Part shown: positions 1 through 10,091 of the stretch, piece by piece
Layout of the letters: the number at the start of each line of letters is the position of its first letter
Position numbering within the stretch: the stretch's first letter is position 1
Source: a bacterium
GTDB lineage: Bacteria > Patescibacteriota > Minisyncoccia > Phycocordibacterales > Phycocordibacteraceae
Reading direction: 5' to 3'
Length of the DNA: 50,339 nt
NCBI GenBank assembly: GCA_021836725.1
Contig: JAKBHL010000005.1
Span: forward strand, 1 to 50,339
Notes under the pieces: generated by a model
Told to the model about the DNA's origin: nothing
Database searches by the model: none
What the model saw: only the letters and a program-made list of their open reading frames with translations
Position numbers and translations under genes: made by a program

Positions 1-3
1 CCA

Positions 4-32
4 CATACGCGGCGCCTCCGGCGCCGTGTATG
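4..32. terminator. hairpin downstream of rpsA (minus strand), likely terminator
   Basis: CATACGCGGCGCC-TCC-GGCGCCGTGTATG inverted repeat, 13 bp with one G-T wobble. Confidence 0.5.
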
Positions 33-68
33 CGTTTCAACTCACCCACAATTATTTAACATTTAATA

Positions 69-1187
69 TTATTTCTTCTTGCCCACAAACGTGAGGGTCA
101 TGCGCTGGTCCTTCGGTTCAAAGAGAGAGATCTCAAAAGGATACGTTTTCCCGAGCTCGAGCGTCTCGCGAAGCGCCGCAGGCGTTGCGAATTCGGAAAC
201 ATGCACAAGACCGGCAACGCCTTCTTCAATGGAGGCGAGCGCGCCGTGTTTGTTGTACTTGATCACGACGCCCGGCACTTCCATTCCCTTCTTGTAGCGT
301 TCGGCGGCGGTGTGCCACGGATTTTCACGCAACGCTTTTATGGAGAGCGAGATCTTGCCATCCTTTATTTCGATGACCTTCACTTTCACCTCGTCCCCGA
401 TGTTGAAGAGCGCATGCGGGTCCTCGACGAGACCCCAATCAAGCTCGCTGATATGGACAAGCCCTTCGAGCCCAGGTTCGAGCTTCACGAAGACGCCGAA
501 ATCGACGATGCCCGTCACTTCGCCGGTCGTCGCATCTCCGACCTGGTACTTGTCGATGAGCGAAGCTTTTTCCTCGGCTTCATTTCCGGTACGTTCCGAG
601 AAGATGAGTTTGCCCTCCTTCGCGTCGGCGGTGATGATACGCACCGAAAGCGGGTGGCCGACCAGCCGCATGAGCTCGCCGAGGATCTTCTCCTTGTCGC
701 CTTCGGGAACGCGCGGATAGTGCTCTTTGGAGAGCTGGGAGGCGGGAAGGAATCCCTGGATGCCCTGCCAGGAGAGAATGAGTCCGCCCTTGTTCGCTTC
801 CTCGACAGTGAGCGAGTAGGGCGTCTGCGCCACGATGGCTTGCTCGGCTTCGCCCCAAATGGCCGCTTGGCGCGCTTCCTTGAGGGAAAGTTCGATGTAG
901 CCCTCGCGGCCGGCGGGATCGACGACTTTCGCGCTGATGGTATCGCCCTGGTTCGCTTTTCTGAGCACATCGGCGGCGTTCAGGTACTCGCGTCCGTAAA
1001 TGAGGCCGGTGCCAAAGGGCGGGAGGTCGACGTACACGCGCCCGCGGCTGATAGCGATAATCGTGCCCTCGACCAGATCGCCGGATGCGGGCGGCATCGG
1101 GATAGCGTCAAGAAACGCAGCCATCGGATGGCCTTCTTCCAGATGAATGGTTGCCACAGGCGCGGCAATCTTTTTCTCTTCGGACAT
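69..1187 (-). CDS. rpsA: 30S ribosomal protein S1 (multiple S1 domains)
   Basis: 372 aa; repeated S1/OB motifs such as GDATTGEVTGIVDFGVFVKLEPGLEGLVHISELDW. Confidence 0.9.
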   Translation of the reverse strand: MSEEKKIAAPVATIHLEEGHPMAAFLDAIPMPPASGDLVEGTIIAISRGRVYVDLPPFGTGLIYGREYLNAADVLRKANQGDTISAKVVDPAGREGYIELSLKEARQAAIWGEAEQAIVAQTPYSLTVEEANKGGLILSWQGIQGFLPASQLSKEHYPRVPEGDKEKILGELMRLVGHPLSVRIITADAKEGKLIFSERTGNEAEEKASLIDKYQVGDATTGEVTGIVDFGVFVKLEPGLEGLVHISELDWGLVEDPHALFNIGDEVKVKVIEIKDGKISLSIKALRENPWHTAAERYKKGMEVPGVVIKYNKHGALASIEEGVAGLVHVSEFATPAALRETLELGKTYPFEISLFEPKDQRMTLTFVGKKK

Positions 1188-1320
1188 ATTTATACAATGC
1201 GGTGCGGATTTTCGAGAAGGGTACTGCGCTCCTTTGAGTGCAGGGTTAGCGCCTTCCTACTGCGCACGCTGACGTTGCCGACTGTAGCATAGAAGGCCCG
1301 AAAATGCTAGAATGCATAGG

Positions 1321-1962
1321 ATGGTCATCACGCATCATGGCGGGCAATGTTTCAAGGTGACTTTCGGCGATCTCACGCTCGTCTTTGACCCCATAGCCAA
1401 GGGCGCTACGCTGCCCCCGGTGCGTTTCGGCGCGGACATCGCGCTCGTCTCGCGGGATCATCCGGATATGAATGGCATCGGGGAGGTAACCTTCGGAGAA
1501 AAAATCCCTTTCCCCATTACCGGCCCGGGCGAGTACGAACGGCAGGGCGTCGTCGCTCAAGGGTTCCTTTCAGAGAGCGGGTATGGTCTTGAGAAGGGCA
1601 AAGAGAAAGCGCTTAATACCATCTATAGCGTCCGGCTCGAGGACATGACGCTCGTCCATCTGGGCGCCCTCCAAAATGCGGAGCTTCCGAGGGAAGCGCG
1701 CGAAGGCATCGATGAAATAGACGTGCTCTTTATCCCGATCGGGGGCACAGGCGTCCTCTCGGCCGCCGCCGCGCATGAGCTCGCAGTATCGCTTGAGCCG
1801 AAAATCATCATCCCGATGCACTGGAGCGGCATCGGGAAGCCCGCATCCCTCGAGGCCTATCTGAAGGAAGCCGGGAACGGAAGCGAAAAAGTAGAAAAAC
1901 TCACTTTGAAGAAAAAGGACCTTATTGGCCGCGACGGGAGTATACTGGTGGTAACACCTTAA
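1321..1962 (+). CDS. MBL-fold metal-dependent hydrolase-like protein (UlaG-like)
   Basis: MVITHHGGQCFKVTFGDLTLVFDPI start and PKIIIPMHW end; typical small MBL-fold hydrolase. Confidence 0.75.
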   Translation: MVITHHGGQCFKVTFGDLTLVFDPIAKGATLPPVRFGADIALVSRDHPDMNGIGEVTFGEKIPFPITGPGEYERQGVVAQGFLSESGYGLEKGKEKALNTIYSVRLEDMTLVHLGALQNAELPREAREGIDEIDVLFIPIGGTGVLSAAAAHELAVSLEPKIIIPMHWSGIGKPASLEAYLKEAGNGSEKVEKLTLKKKDLIGRDGSILVVTP

Positions 1963-1968
1963 AAACGT

Positions 1969-2331
1969 ATGAAAACCCTTTTTGAACACATCGAGTACGT
2001 ACAAGGGAAACCGCGCCACGTGCGCGAGCGGATCGCCTTCGGCGCAGCTGCGGGCGGCACGGCGCTCATCGCGCTTGTGTGGTTTGCCGGCACGCTCGCT
2101 TCGGGAACGCTCGCCATACACGCAAGCTCGTTCGCCGCGGCTGCCGGGCAGGGACAGATCGTTGCAACCGAAAACGCAAATCAGAACAACAGTACGGGCG
2201 TAGCCGCGGTCGCGGCCGCATCCGGAGGGAGTGCGGGGAATGCATCAGCGCCGGCGCATATCGAGATCATCAACGCGCCCTCCGCAACGTCTTCGGCGGC
2301 GCAGACCGATCGGACGACCATACCGTTCTAA
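1969..2331 (+). CDS. hypothetical protein with one TM segment
   Basis: ORF between the MBL gene and gyrA; hydrophobic segment [21 protein letters not shown]. Confidence 0.5.
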   Translation: MKTLFEHIEYVQGKPRHVRERIAFGAAAGGTALIALVWFAGTLASGTLAIHASSFAAAAGQGQIVATENANQNNSTGVAAVAAASGGSAGNASAPAHIEIINAPSATSSAAQTDRTTIPF

Positions 2332-2353
2332 GCGCGCGCTTAATCACATCATC

Positions 2354-4834
2354 ATGGCGCGCGGGAAGGAAGATAAGGAAAACAATGCGGCGGCATCAGC
2401 CGCTTCCGCGAATATCATCGATCAGCCGATCGTCGCGGAGATGCGCGCCTCGTATCTCGATTATGCGATGTCGGTCATTACGAGCCGCGCGCTTCCGGAT
2501 GTGCGCGACGGGCTGAAGCCCGTGCACCGCCGCATCCTCTATGCGATGAAGGACATGGGGCTCGTTCCCGGGGGGAAATTCAGAAAGAGCGCCACCGTGG
2601 TCGGCGAAGTGCTCGGCAAATACCATCCGCACGGCGACACCGCCGTCTATGACTCGATGGCAAAGATGGCCCAGGAATTCTCGTATCGTTACCCGCTCGT
2701 CCTCGGCCAGGGTAACTTCGGTTCGGTCGACGGCGACTCGCCCGCAGCCATGCGGTACACCGAAGCGAAGATGTCGCGCATCGCCGAAGCGCTCCTCCAG
2801 GATCTTGAGAAAGAGACCGTTGCGTGGAATCCGAACTACGACGCGACGCGCGAAGAACCGAACGTCCTCCCTGCGGCGCTTCCGAACCTGCTCTTGAACG
2901 GCACTCTCGGCATCGCGGTCGGGATGGCGACTAGCATCCCGCCGCACAATCTGCGCGAGGTCGTCGCGGCGACCATCCATCTCATTGATAATCCGGGCGC
3001 TACCACCGACGATTTGCTCGCATTTGTAAAAGGCCCCGATTTCCCCCTCGGCGGCGTCGCTTTCGGCCAGACGGATATCAAACACGCGTATGGTTCGGGC
3101 CGGGGGCCGGTGGTGGTGCGCGGCGAGGCGGAGATCGTCGACGACGGAAAGAAAGACACGCGCATCATCATCACCTCGATCCCGTATCGCGTGAACAAGA
3201 GCGAGCTCATCGCCCGTATCGCGGAGTTGGTGCAGGAAAAGAAGCTTGAGGGCATCCGCGACCTGCGCGACGAATCGACGAGCGATGTCCGCGTGGTGGT
3301 CGAATTGAAGGGAACGGCGCACCCGCAAGCGGTCCTCAACGCCCTCTATAAGCACACCGAGCTCGAAAGCACGTTCCACTACAACATGCTCGCCCTGGTC
3401 GACGGCGTGCCGGAAATGCTCTCGCTTTCGGCCATGTTGGAACAATTCGTGGAGCACCGCCGCGTCGTGGTGAAACGTCGTACCGAATTCGATCTGCGGA
3501 AAGCGCAGGAACGCGAGCACATCCTCCTCGGGCTCTCCAAAGCGCTCGATCACATCGACGAAGTCATCGCTATCATAAAAAAAGCCCCGGATGTCTCAAG
3601 CGCGGATAGCGCTTTGCGTAGCACGTTCGGCTTCTCGCAGTTGCAGACGGCCGCCATCCTCGCGATGCGGCTTCAGACGCTCGCCGGTCTCGAACGCAAG
3701 AAGATAGAAGACGAACTCACCGAGATCCAAGCACTCATCAAAAAGCTCGAGGACATCCTTTCTTCGGCGAAAAAGATCCTTACGGTGGTGAAGAAAGAAC
3801 TCACGGAACTCGCCGAGAAGTACGGCGATGACCGCCGCACCAGAATCGTAAAGGGCGGCGTGCAGAACATTTCAGTGGAAGACCTCGTGCCGGACGAGGA
3901 GTCGATGCTCCTTCTCACGCAGGGCGGTTACGTGAAGCGGACGAATCCGAGCGAATACAAGAGCCAGAAACGCGGCGGCGTCGGCGTCGTCGATATCGCG
4001 ACGAAAGAAGAAGATGTCGTTACGCACTTCCTCGTCACGAGCGCGCATAGCGACCTCCTCTTTTTTACCGATTTCGGGAAAGCATACCAGCTCAAGATGT
4101 ACGAGCTGCCGGAGGGGAAGCGCGCGACCAAAGGCAAAAGCATCATGAATTTCCTCCCGCTCGCGCTCGAAGAGAAAGTGACTTCCATCTTGCCCGTGCC
4201 AAAGGGCGCGGCGCTCGATGCCTCGTCGGTCATCTTTGTGACGGAAGCCGGCGTCGTGAAGCGGGTAGCGGCGAAAGCGTTCGCCGACGTGCGCCGCTCG
4301 GGCATCATCGCCATCAATCTGAAGGATGGCGACAAGCTCGTTTCAGCCAATCATGCGACCGAAGAGGACACGGTATCTCTCGTGACGGCGAAAGGCCAGT
4401 CGATCCGCTTTGCGGTCGAAGACGTGCGGGAAATGGGCCGCACCGCCGGCGGCGTGAAGGGCATGAATGTGAAAAAAGGCGATCGCGTGGTCTCGGCGGA
4501 GGTCATTTCCGAGCTCCATGCGCAGGACGCTTCGCTCCTCGTCATCATGAGCAAGGGCTACGGTAAGCGCACGAAGATTTCAGAATATAAAATCCAAGGC
4601 CGCGGCGGTTCGGGCGTGAAAACCGCGGCAGTAACGCCGAAAACGGGCGAAATCATCGGAGCAAAAATCGTCGTTGGCGACCTGAAAGAAGAAGAGCTCG
4701 TGGTTATTTCAAAGAAAGGACAGGTCATACGGACTTCGGTTGCCGAAATCTCTCTGCTTTCGCGCGCGACTCAGGGCGTCCGCGTCATGCGCCTCTACGA
4801 AGGCGACTCAATCGCCTCGATGGCGGCACTGTAG
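2354..4834 (+). CDS. gyrA: DNA gyrase subunit A
   Basis: [62 protein letters not shown] and C-terminal beta-pinwheel repeats; start placed at the internal ATG (MARGKED). Confidence 0.97.
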   Translation: MARGKEDKENNAAASAASANIIDQPIVAEMRASYLDYAMSVITSRALPDVRDGLKPVHRRILYAMKDMGLVPGGKFRKSATVVGEVLGKYHPHGDTAVYDSMAKMAQEFSYRYPLVLGQGNFGSVDGDSPAAMRYTEAKMSRIAEALLQDLEKETVAWNPNYDATREEPNVLPAALPNLLLNGTLGIAVGMATSIPPHNLREVVAATIHLIDNPGATTDDLLAFVKGPDFPLGGVAFGQTDIKHAYGSGRGPVVVRGEAEIVDDGKKDTRIIITSIPYRVNKSELIARIAELVQEKKLEGIRDLRDESTSDVRVVVELKGTAHPQAVLNALYKHTELESTFHYNMLALVDGVPEMLSLSAMLEQFVEHRRVVVKRRTEFDLRKAQEREHILLGLSKALDHIDEVIAIIKKAPDVSSADSALRSTFGFSQLQTAAILAMRLQTLAGLERKKIEDELTEIQALIKKLEDILSSAKKILTVVKKELTELAEKYGDDRRTRIVKGGVQNISVEDLVPDEESMLLLTQGGYVKRTNPSEYKSQKRGGVGVVDIATKEEDVVTHFLVTSAHSDLLFFTDFGKAYQLKMYELPEGKRATKGKSIMNFLPLALEEKVTSILPVPKGAALDASSVIFVTEAGVVKRVAAKAFADVRRSGIIAINLKDGDKLVSANHATEEDTVSLVTAKGQSIRFAVEDVREMGRTAGGVKGMNVKKGDRVVSAEVISELHAQDASLLVIMSKGYGKRTKISEYKIQGRGGSGVKTAAVTPKTGEIIGAKIVVGDLKEEELVVISKKGQVIRTSVAEISLLSRATQGVRVMRLYEGDSIASMAAL

Positions 4835-4970
4835 AACCCATTTCAAAACCCCCGCTCGGGTGTACGACAGAAAGGAGTACGCCGTCTTTTTGTACTCAAA
4901 AAGCGGCTCGTACTCGCGCCGCCGCGCTCCGTAAGCCTCTTTCTGCCGCACACCCTTCGCGGGGAGATTG
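4832..4970 (+). repeat. dispersed TAGAAYCC-flanked palindromic element, copy 1
   Basis: TAGAACCCATTTCAAAACCCCCGCTCGGGTGTACGACAGAAAGGAGTACGCCGTC...CCGTAAGCCTCTTTCTGCCGCACACCCTTCGCGGGG; core 4850-4964; overlaps the gyrA stop codon. Confidence 0.85.
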
Positions 4971-4985
4971 AGTCTTGAGCTGGGG

Positions 4986-5012
4986 ATCTCCTAAGATGTC
5001 ATCTTAGGAGAT
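4986..5012. terminator. strong palindrome, possible terminator or second module of element copy 1
   Basis: ATCTCCTAAGATG-T-CATCTTAGGAGAT perfect 13 bp arms. Confidence 0.5.
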
Positions 5013-5076
5013 TGAAGCTCCCGCTCGTGTTGATTGCGCGGCCCGGAGCGTTCCGCGTGTGGTATTTTGTCTGTAC

Positions 5077-5613
5077 ATGAGCACTCATTTCAGTGACCCG
5101 CGGGAGAACGTGCTACAGCTTGGATTGCATGAGGGGATGAAAGTCGGCGATTTTGGCGCCGGATCGGGCCACTATGCGCGTGCAGCAGCAGCCATCGTGG
5201 GGTCGAGCGGGAAAGTGTACGCGATCGATGTGCAGGAAGACGTGCTCAAGCACCTGAAACTGAACCTGCCCGAACGGTATCAGGGCATCGTCGACACGCT
5301 CTGGGGCGATATCGAGAAACCGCTCGGTACGCACCTGCGCGAGGCGTCGCTTGATGCCGCTATCCTCGCCAACACCTTCTTCCAGATCGAGAATCGTTTC
5401 GGTTTCTTGAACGAGCTCAAGCGCGTGCTTAAGCCCGACGGCAAGCTCATGCTTGTCGACTGGGCGGGCAGTTACGGCGGTATGGGCCCCGCAAGCGAAC
5501 GAGTCGTACCCGAACACGAGGCCGAGGAATTTTTTATCAAAGGCGGCCTCCACAAGGTAAAATCCTTTCGTGCCGGTCCGCACCACTACGGCATTATTTT
5601 TACCGCTCCGTAA
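5077..5613 (+). CDS. class I SAM-dependent methyltransferase
   Basis: KVGDFGAGSGHYARAAAAIVGSSGKVYAIDVQ motif I; start set at MSTHFSDP. Confidence 0.85.
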   Translation: MSTHFSDPRENVLQLGLHEGMKVGDFGAGSGHYARAAAAIVGSSGKVYAIDVQEDVLKHLKLNLPERYQGIVDTLWGDIEKPLGTHLREASLDAAILANTFFQIENRFGFLNELKRVLKPDGKLMLVDWAGSYGGMGPASERVVPEHEAEEFFIKGGLHKVKSFRAGPHHYGIIFTAP

Positions 5614-5616
5614 TCT

Positions 5617-6921
5617 ATGAAAATCTCACTCTTTCAAGGCATTCTCTTCAGCGTCTTCGGTCTTGGCGCGCTCATCGGCCTCTTCGTTTTCTCGACGTAC
5701 ACGAATACCGGCAGTAACAAGAGCGCCGTCGGCACGGTCGTCATCTGGGGCACGCTCCCGAAAGATGAGCTGCACTCGGTCCTTACCGCCATGACGCAGA
5801 CCACCACAAGCCTGAAAGACGTCTCGTACGTGCAGAAAAATCCGGCGACGCTACCGTCTGATCTGGCTGCCGCCATAGCAACGGGCGCGGCGCCGGACCT
5901 CGTCCTCGCTTCGCAGGAGGATCTCCACACGCTCTCGAAATTCATCGCTCCGCTGCCGCCCTCGACGCTTTCGGCAAGCACCTTCTTGAACACGTTTGTC
6001 GCCGAGGGAGGGCTTTTTGCGGCGCCGAACGGCGGCTACTACGGCATACCGTTTCTCGTCGACCCGCTCGTACTCTTTTCAAATCAATCCATCCTTTCCT
6101 CCGACGCTATCGCGAACCCGCCTGCGACGTGGGACGCGCTCATGGGACTCGTGCCGAAGGTCGCGCAGCTGACGCCGTCGCAGCAGATCACTCGCGGCCT
6201 TATCGCGCTTGGCACCTATGACAACGTCCATGATGCGCGCGGGATACTTTCCGCGCTCTTTCTCCAGGCCGGCGTGCCGCTCTCCAGATACTCCTCCGGT
6301 GGCGCTCTCGTCGCCGACCTCGGCGAGAGCAGTTCGAATACCGTCCCGCCCGGGCAATCGGTCGTCGGTTTCTACACGCAATTTGCCGACCCCTCGAAAG
6401 TTTCCTATACCTGGAACGCCTCTCTGCCGGATTCTCAGCAGATGTTTCTCGCGGGGAATCTCGCGCTCTACCTCGGCTACGCTTCCGAAGCGCAGTACCT
6501 GCAGGCGGCAAACCCGAACCTCAATTTTGAGGTCACCCCGCTGCCACAGCCGGCGACCGCTTCGACGAAAGTCACGTACGGCCTCGTCTACGCGTTCATG
6601 ATCCCGCGCGGCGCGAAGAATCCCGCGGGCGCCTATCAAGCCGCCTCGCTTCTGACCGGCTCCTCCGCACAGGCCGCCGCCGCTCTCGCGACCGGACTCG
6701 CGCCGGCAGTGCGCAGCGACCTCGCATCCGCGCCTGCCAATCCCATTGCCGCCGTAGCGTATGACGAGGCGCTCTATGCCGAGGGGTGGCTGTCCCCAGC
6801 ACCCGCCGACACCAACCGGGTTTTCTCGAGTATGATTAACGACGTGATAAGCGGCCGCTCAACTCTGGATACCGCGCTCGTTTCCGCCGCGAGCACGTTA
6901 AGCTCGCTCCTACAGAAATGA
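5617..6921 (+). CDS. extracellular solute-binding protein (sugar ABC-type), N-terminally membrane anchored
   Basis: 434 aa; VVIWGTLPKDE..., ATGAAPDLVLASQEDL, YYGIPFLVDPLVLFSNQSIL family motifs; N-terminal TM. Confidence 0.8.
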   Translation: MKISLFQGILFSVFGLGALIGLFVFSTYTNTGSNKSAVGTVVIWGTLPKDELHSVLTAMTQTTTSLKDVSYVQKNPATLPSDLAAAIATGAAPDLVLASQEDLHTLSKFIAPLPPSTLSASTFLNTFVAEGGLFAAPNGGYYGIPFLVDPLVLFSNQSILSSDAIANPPATWDALMGLVPKVAQLTPSQQITRGLIALGTYDNVHDARGILSALFLQAGVPLSRYSSGGALVADLGESSSNTVPPGQSVVGFYTQFADPSKVSYTWNASLPDSQQMFLAGNLALYLGYASEAQYLQAANPNLNFEVTPLPQPATASTKVTYGLVYAFMIPRGAKNPAGAYQAASLLTGSSAQAAAALATGLAPAVRSDLASAPANPIAAVAYDEALYAEGWLSPAPADTNRVFSSMINDVISGRSTLDTALVSAASTLSSLLQK

Positions 6922-7469
6922 CCATGCGCCCTTTCATCCTCGCCGCATTCGCCCTCTTTGCCCTCACGCTCGCGCCTGCGGCGCTCGCGCAAACCGTACT
7001 ACCTCCTCCGGGCGGCTCTTGCCACTCCGATAGCGATTGCCCGCCGTGGCATTTTTGTAGTTCTATTACCAAGACCTGTACCCCGGATTCGGTCCAAACA
7101 ACCCCCTCTCCAACACAATCGACCGGAAACGGGACTCCGACTCAATCAACCGGAAACTCGTCAAATCCCTCTACCTCCGGTTCCGGCCAGAACACGACTC
7201 TCATCAATCCGCTTGGCGCGGGTACGAGCCTTCCGGTCCTTCTGAAAGACATCTTGCAACTCATCGTGCAGGTCGGCACCGTTGTCATCGTCCTCATGCT
7301 GGTGTACGTCGGTTTCCTCTTCGTGACGGCGCGCGGGGAGCCGGGCAAGATTACGGCCGCGCGCACGGCGCTCCTGTGGACGGTCGTCGGCGCCCTGATC
7401 CTTCTTGGAGCGCAGGCGATATCGCTTGGCATCCAGTCCACGGTGCAGGCGCTCTCGACCGGCCCTTAG
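6918..7469 (+). CDS. secreted/membrane protein with pilin-like TM pair (divergent T4SS-pilin-like)
   Basis: signal peptide, Cys-rich segment, then two TM helices (VGTVVIVLMLVYVGFLFVTARGEPGKITAARTALLWTVVGALILLGAQAISLGI); ATGA overlap with upstream gene. Confidence 0.6.
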   Translation: MTMRPFILAAFALFALTLAPAALAQTVLPPPGGSCHSDSDCPPWHFCSSITKTCTPDSVQTTPSPTQSTGNGTPTQSTGNSSNPSTSGSGQNTTLINPLGAGTSLPVLLKDILQLIVQVGTVVIVLMLVYVGFLFVTARGEPGKITAARTALLWTVVGALILLGAQAISLGIQSTVQALSTGP

Positions 7470-7470
7470 T

Positions 7471-7734
7471 ATGACCTTCGCTCAATTTGTCGGCAGCGGC
7501 ACCACCGGCATCATCGGCGCTCTGAACACCGTCGTCGTGCCGTTCATTTTCGCGCTCGCCTTCGCCTCATTCATCTGGGGCGTCGCGAATTATTTTTTTC
7601 TTCATGGCGGGGAAGACAAGAGCCGCGAAGAAGGGAAGCAATTCATCCTGTGGGGCATCCTCGGCATGGTGGTGCTCTTTTCCGTCTGGGGGCTGGTGAA
7701 TATGCTGTTATCCACGCTCGGCATCGCGCCCTGA
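7471..7734 (+). CDS. T4SS pilin-like (TrbC/VirB2-like) protein, array member 1
   Basis: FASFIWGVANYFFLHGGEDKSREEGKQFILWGILGMVVLFSVWGLVNML. Confidence 0.7.
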   Translation: MTFAQFVGSGTTGIIGALNTVVVPFIFALAFASFIWGVANYFFLHGGEDKSREEGKQFILWGILGMVVLFSVWGLVNMLLSTLGIAP

Positions 7735-7759
7735 GCATAACGTGTCATACTTACCCTAT

Positions 7760-8203
7760 ATGAAATCCATCACCCGCCTCGCTTCCGCGCTCGTTGTCCT
7801 CATCGCGCTCGTTCTCCCGTCCGCGGCCTTTGCGTACACGTCTCTCTATTCGGGCCCGGGCGGTTTCGGGTTCAGCAACGGCCATTTCTCGATCGCGTTC
7901 GGGTCGGGCGCCATGTGCGGCAATACTGTCTGCCAGGTCGCGACCACCATCCTCTATCTCATCAATTCGGTCTTAGTACCGCTCCTCTTCGCTATCGCTT
8001 TCATCATGTTCCTCTACGGAGTCGCTAGGGCGTATATTTTTTCCGGCGGTGATGCCGCGAAGAGAGAGGAAGGCCATAAGCTCATCCTCTGGGGCATCAT
8101 CGGTTTCGTCGTGATGGTATCGCTCTGGGGCCTCGTCAACATCGTTGCAAACACGTTCGGGCTCGCGGGCTACGGCGCACCACCGTTGCCGACATCGTAT
8201 TAG
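7760..8203 (+). CDS. T4SS pilin-like protein, array member 2
   Basis: signal peptide plus FIMFLYGVARAYIFSGGDAAKREEGHKLILWGIIGFVVMVSLWGLVNIV. Confidence 0.7.
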   Translation: MKSITRLASALVVLIALVLPSAAFAYTSLYSGPGGFGFSNGHFSIAFGSGAMCGNTVCQVATTILYLINSVLVPLLFAIAFIMFLYGVARAYIFSGGDAAKREEGHKLILWGIIGFVVMVSLWGLVNIVANTFGLAGYGAPPLPTSY

Positions 8204-8214
8204 CAAAAACTACC

Positions 8215-8514
8215 ATGGGTGGCATCAACACATCATATTTGCAGGGTTACGCGAGCAGCGTCATCGGCATCATCAACGGCCTCTTCGTGCCGGTGCTCAT
8301 CTCCATCGCCTTCATTACGTTCCTTTGGGGCGTCTACAAGTACTTTATCGCCGGCGCGGCGAGCGATACCGAGCGCGAAGAGGGTCGGAAATTCATCCTC
8401 TGGGGCATCATCGGTTTCGTCGTCATCTTCTCCGTCTGGGGACTCGTCGGAATTGTCGGCAGCACGCTCGGCCTTTCGCCGGGCGGCGGTCCGCCTTCCT
8501 ACCCGACACTCTAA
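8215..8514 (+). CDS. T4SS pilin-like protein, array member 3
   Basis: FITFLWGVYKYFIAGAASDTEREEGRKFILWGIIGFVVIFSVWGLVGIV. Confidence 0.7.
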   Translation: MGGINTSYLQGYASSVIGIINGLFVPVLISIAFITFLWGVYKYFIAGAASDTEREEGRKFILWGIIGFVVIFSVWGLVGIVGSTLGLSPGGGPPSYPTL

Positions 8515-8596
8515 TGCTATCCACACACATCGCCGCAGGATATTGACCGGAGCCGCAGGAAAGTTACAATTACCCCGTTATTCCTTTATCTATCCT

Positions 8597-8971
8597 ATGA
8601 AAAAAGCCCTTGCTTTCACCGCCCTCACGCTCTCCGTTTTCGCGCCACTCGTTTCTTTCGCCGCCATCAACAATGTTTCAGACGTCGGTTCGCTCATCAT
8701 CAATACGATCAATAACGTCGTCGTACCGGTTCTTTTCGCCATCGCATTCATCGTCTTCCTCTGGGGCGCGTTCAATGCTTTCATCCTCGGCGCCAATTCC
8801 GATGATGTGAAGGAGAAGGGCAAGAACCTCATGCTCTGGGGCCTTATCGGCTTCTTCGTGATGGTCTCGATCTGGGGCCTCGTGAACATCCTCACCGGCA
8901 CCATCAGCTTCGGCAACAACACAGGACCGACCGGCGGCACGCCGAAGGCGGGCGTCCAGATCGGCGGCTAA
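8597..8971 (+). CDS. T4SS pilin-like protein, array member 4
   Basis: MKKALAFTALTLSVFAPLVSFA signal peptide; FIVFLWGAFNAFILGANSDDVKEKGKNLMLWGLIGFFVMVSIWGLVNIL. Confidence 0.7.
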   Translation: MKKALAFTALTLSVFAPLVSFAAINNVSDVGSLIINTINNVVVPVLFAIAFIVFLWGAFNAFILGANSDDVKEKGKNLMLWGLIGFFVMVSIWGLVNILTGTISFGNNTGPTGGTPKAGVQIGG

Positions 8972-8983
8972 CCCTCCCGTTTC

Positions 8984-9244
8984 GTGAACGCATTCCTCGC
9001 GAGGGTCGTCACGCAGGTTATCAATCCGATTATCCTGCTTCTGGCCGCCGGCGCATTCGTGGTGTTCCTGTGGGGCGTGTTTGAGTTCATCGTACACGCA
9101 GGTGACGAGACGAAACGCAAAGAGGGCAGGAACGGTATCTTTTGGGGCCTCATCGGCCTGGTAATCATCTTCGGCGCATACGGCATCATTAATACGGTGC
9201 TCAATACGTTCAACCTGCCGCCGATCCAAAAAATCTCGCAATAA
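8984..9244 (+). CDS. T4SS pilin-like protein, array member 5 (GTG start)
   Basis: FVVFLWGVFEFIVHAGDETKRKEGRNGIFWGLIGLVIIFGAYGIINTV. Confidence 0.65.
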   Translation: MNAFLARVVTQVINPIILLLAAGAFVVFLWGVFEFIVHAGDETKRKEGRNGIFWGLIGLVIIFGAYGIINTVLNTFNLPPIQKISQ

Positions 9245-9279
9245 TAAATAATGGAAGACGGTGAGGAGGGGAAATAAAA

Positions 9280-9305
9280 AAGGCCGCACATTGCTGTGCG
9301 GCCTT
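9280..9305. terminator. bidirectional terminator hairpin
   Basis: AAGGCCGCACA-TTGC-TGTGCGGCCTT between convergent genes. Confidence 0.7.
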
Positions 9306-9335
9306 CGCCCAAAGAACATCCGGAGTACGTCGAAA

Positions 9336-10091
9336 CTACTTTTCACCGGCTCGAGCATACGCGTAAGAGGCAAGCAGAGGAACATCGCTGTCATTGTGTG
9401 CGTACGATCCGACGATGTTTCCGTCAGAGCAAGGATCGCTCGGATCGCCGACGGTACCGATGTGCCCGTTTGCGTACACGCAACGGACGGTGAATCCGCT
9501 TCCGCCCCACACGACATGGCCTTGGTCAAGACCGCGCACAAGGACCGAATCGCCATGAGCAGGAACTTTTACCGTCGGCCATTTTGACTGATCAAGGTGC
9601 CATGCCCGTGGCAGGTTCGGCGTATCTCGCGGGAAGGGTCGGTTGAATCCTTCTCGTGAGGCGTGCAGGGCCGTTGTGATTCCGAGCCCGCTTGCGACCC
9701 ACATTCCTACCGGAAAACCGACGAAGAGCATGAACATCACTCTCGTCAGCGCCTTCTGGAGCGTCTTTTTCGTCGGCTCCTTCTTGACGGTGAGTTCGAT
9801 GACAAGCCACGCAATGGCCAAGAAGACGAGGAGTGGAAGCCAGTGATGCCAGCTCCAGCTCCCCACATCGCTCGGACGCGGGATCAGGGAAGTGTAAAAT
9901 CCCCAATAGGCCACGACTGCGAGAGAGACAACCACGACCAATCCGATAAAGAGCGGTCGAGTGAATATTCCCCGAAGCCCCGCAATTCGCGTCCCCACTC
10001 CTCCTGTCTTGATTTTGGGAGACGCGACAGCCAGGACTACGAACACCAAGGAAACTACCAGACCCGCAATCGCCCACGCGAAGTTATTCAT
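9336..10091 (-). CDS. hypothetical multi-TM membrane protein
   Basis: MNNFAWAIAGLVVSLVFVVLAVA...; several TM segments then a soluble C-terminal domain; overlaps the 3' end of the SPFH gene. Confidence 0.7.
   Translation of the reverse strand: MNNFAWAIAGLVVSLVFVVLAVASPKIKTGGVGTRIAGLRGIFTRPLFIGLVVVVSLAVVAYWGFYTSLIPRPSDVGSWSWHHWLPLLVFLAIAWLVIELTVKKEPTKKTLQKALTRVMFMLFVGFPVGMWVASGLGITTALHASREGFNRPFPRDTPNLPRAWHLDQSKWPTVKVPAHGDSVLVRGLDQGHVVWGGSGFTVRCVYANGHIGTVGDPSDPCSDGNIVGSYAHNDSDVPLLASYAYARAGEK

Noticed and set aside
201-1292. 363 aa plus-strand ORF opposite rpsA
   Set aside because: Antisense shadow of a clear rpsA; no recognisable domain. Long antisense ORFs are expected in GC-rich coding sequence.
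2396-3553. 385 aa minus-strand ORF opposite gyrA
   Set aside because: Low-complexity His/Arg/Asp-rich shadow ORF of gyrA.
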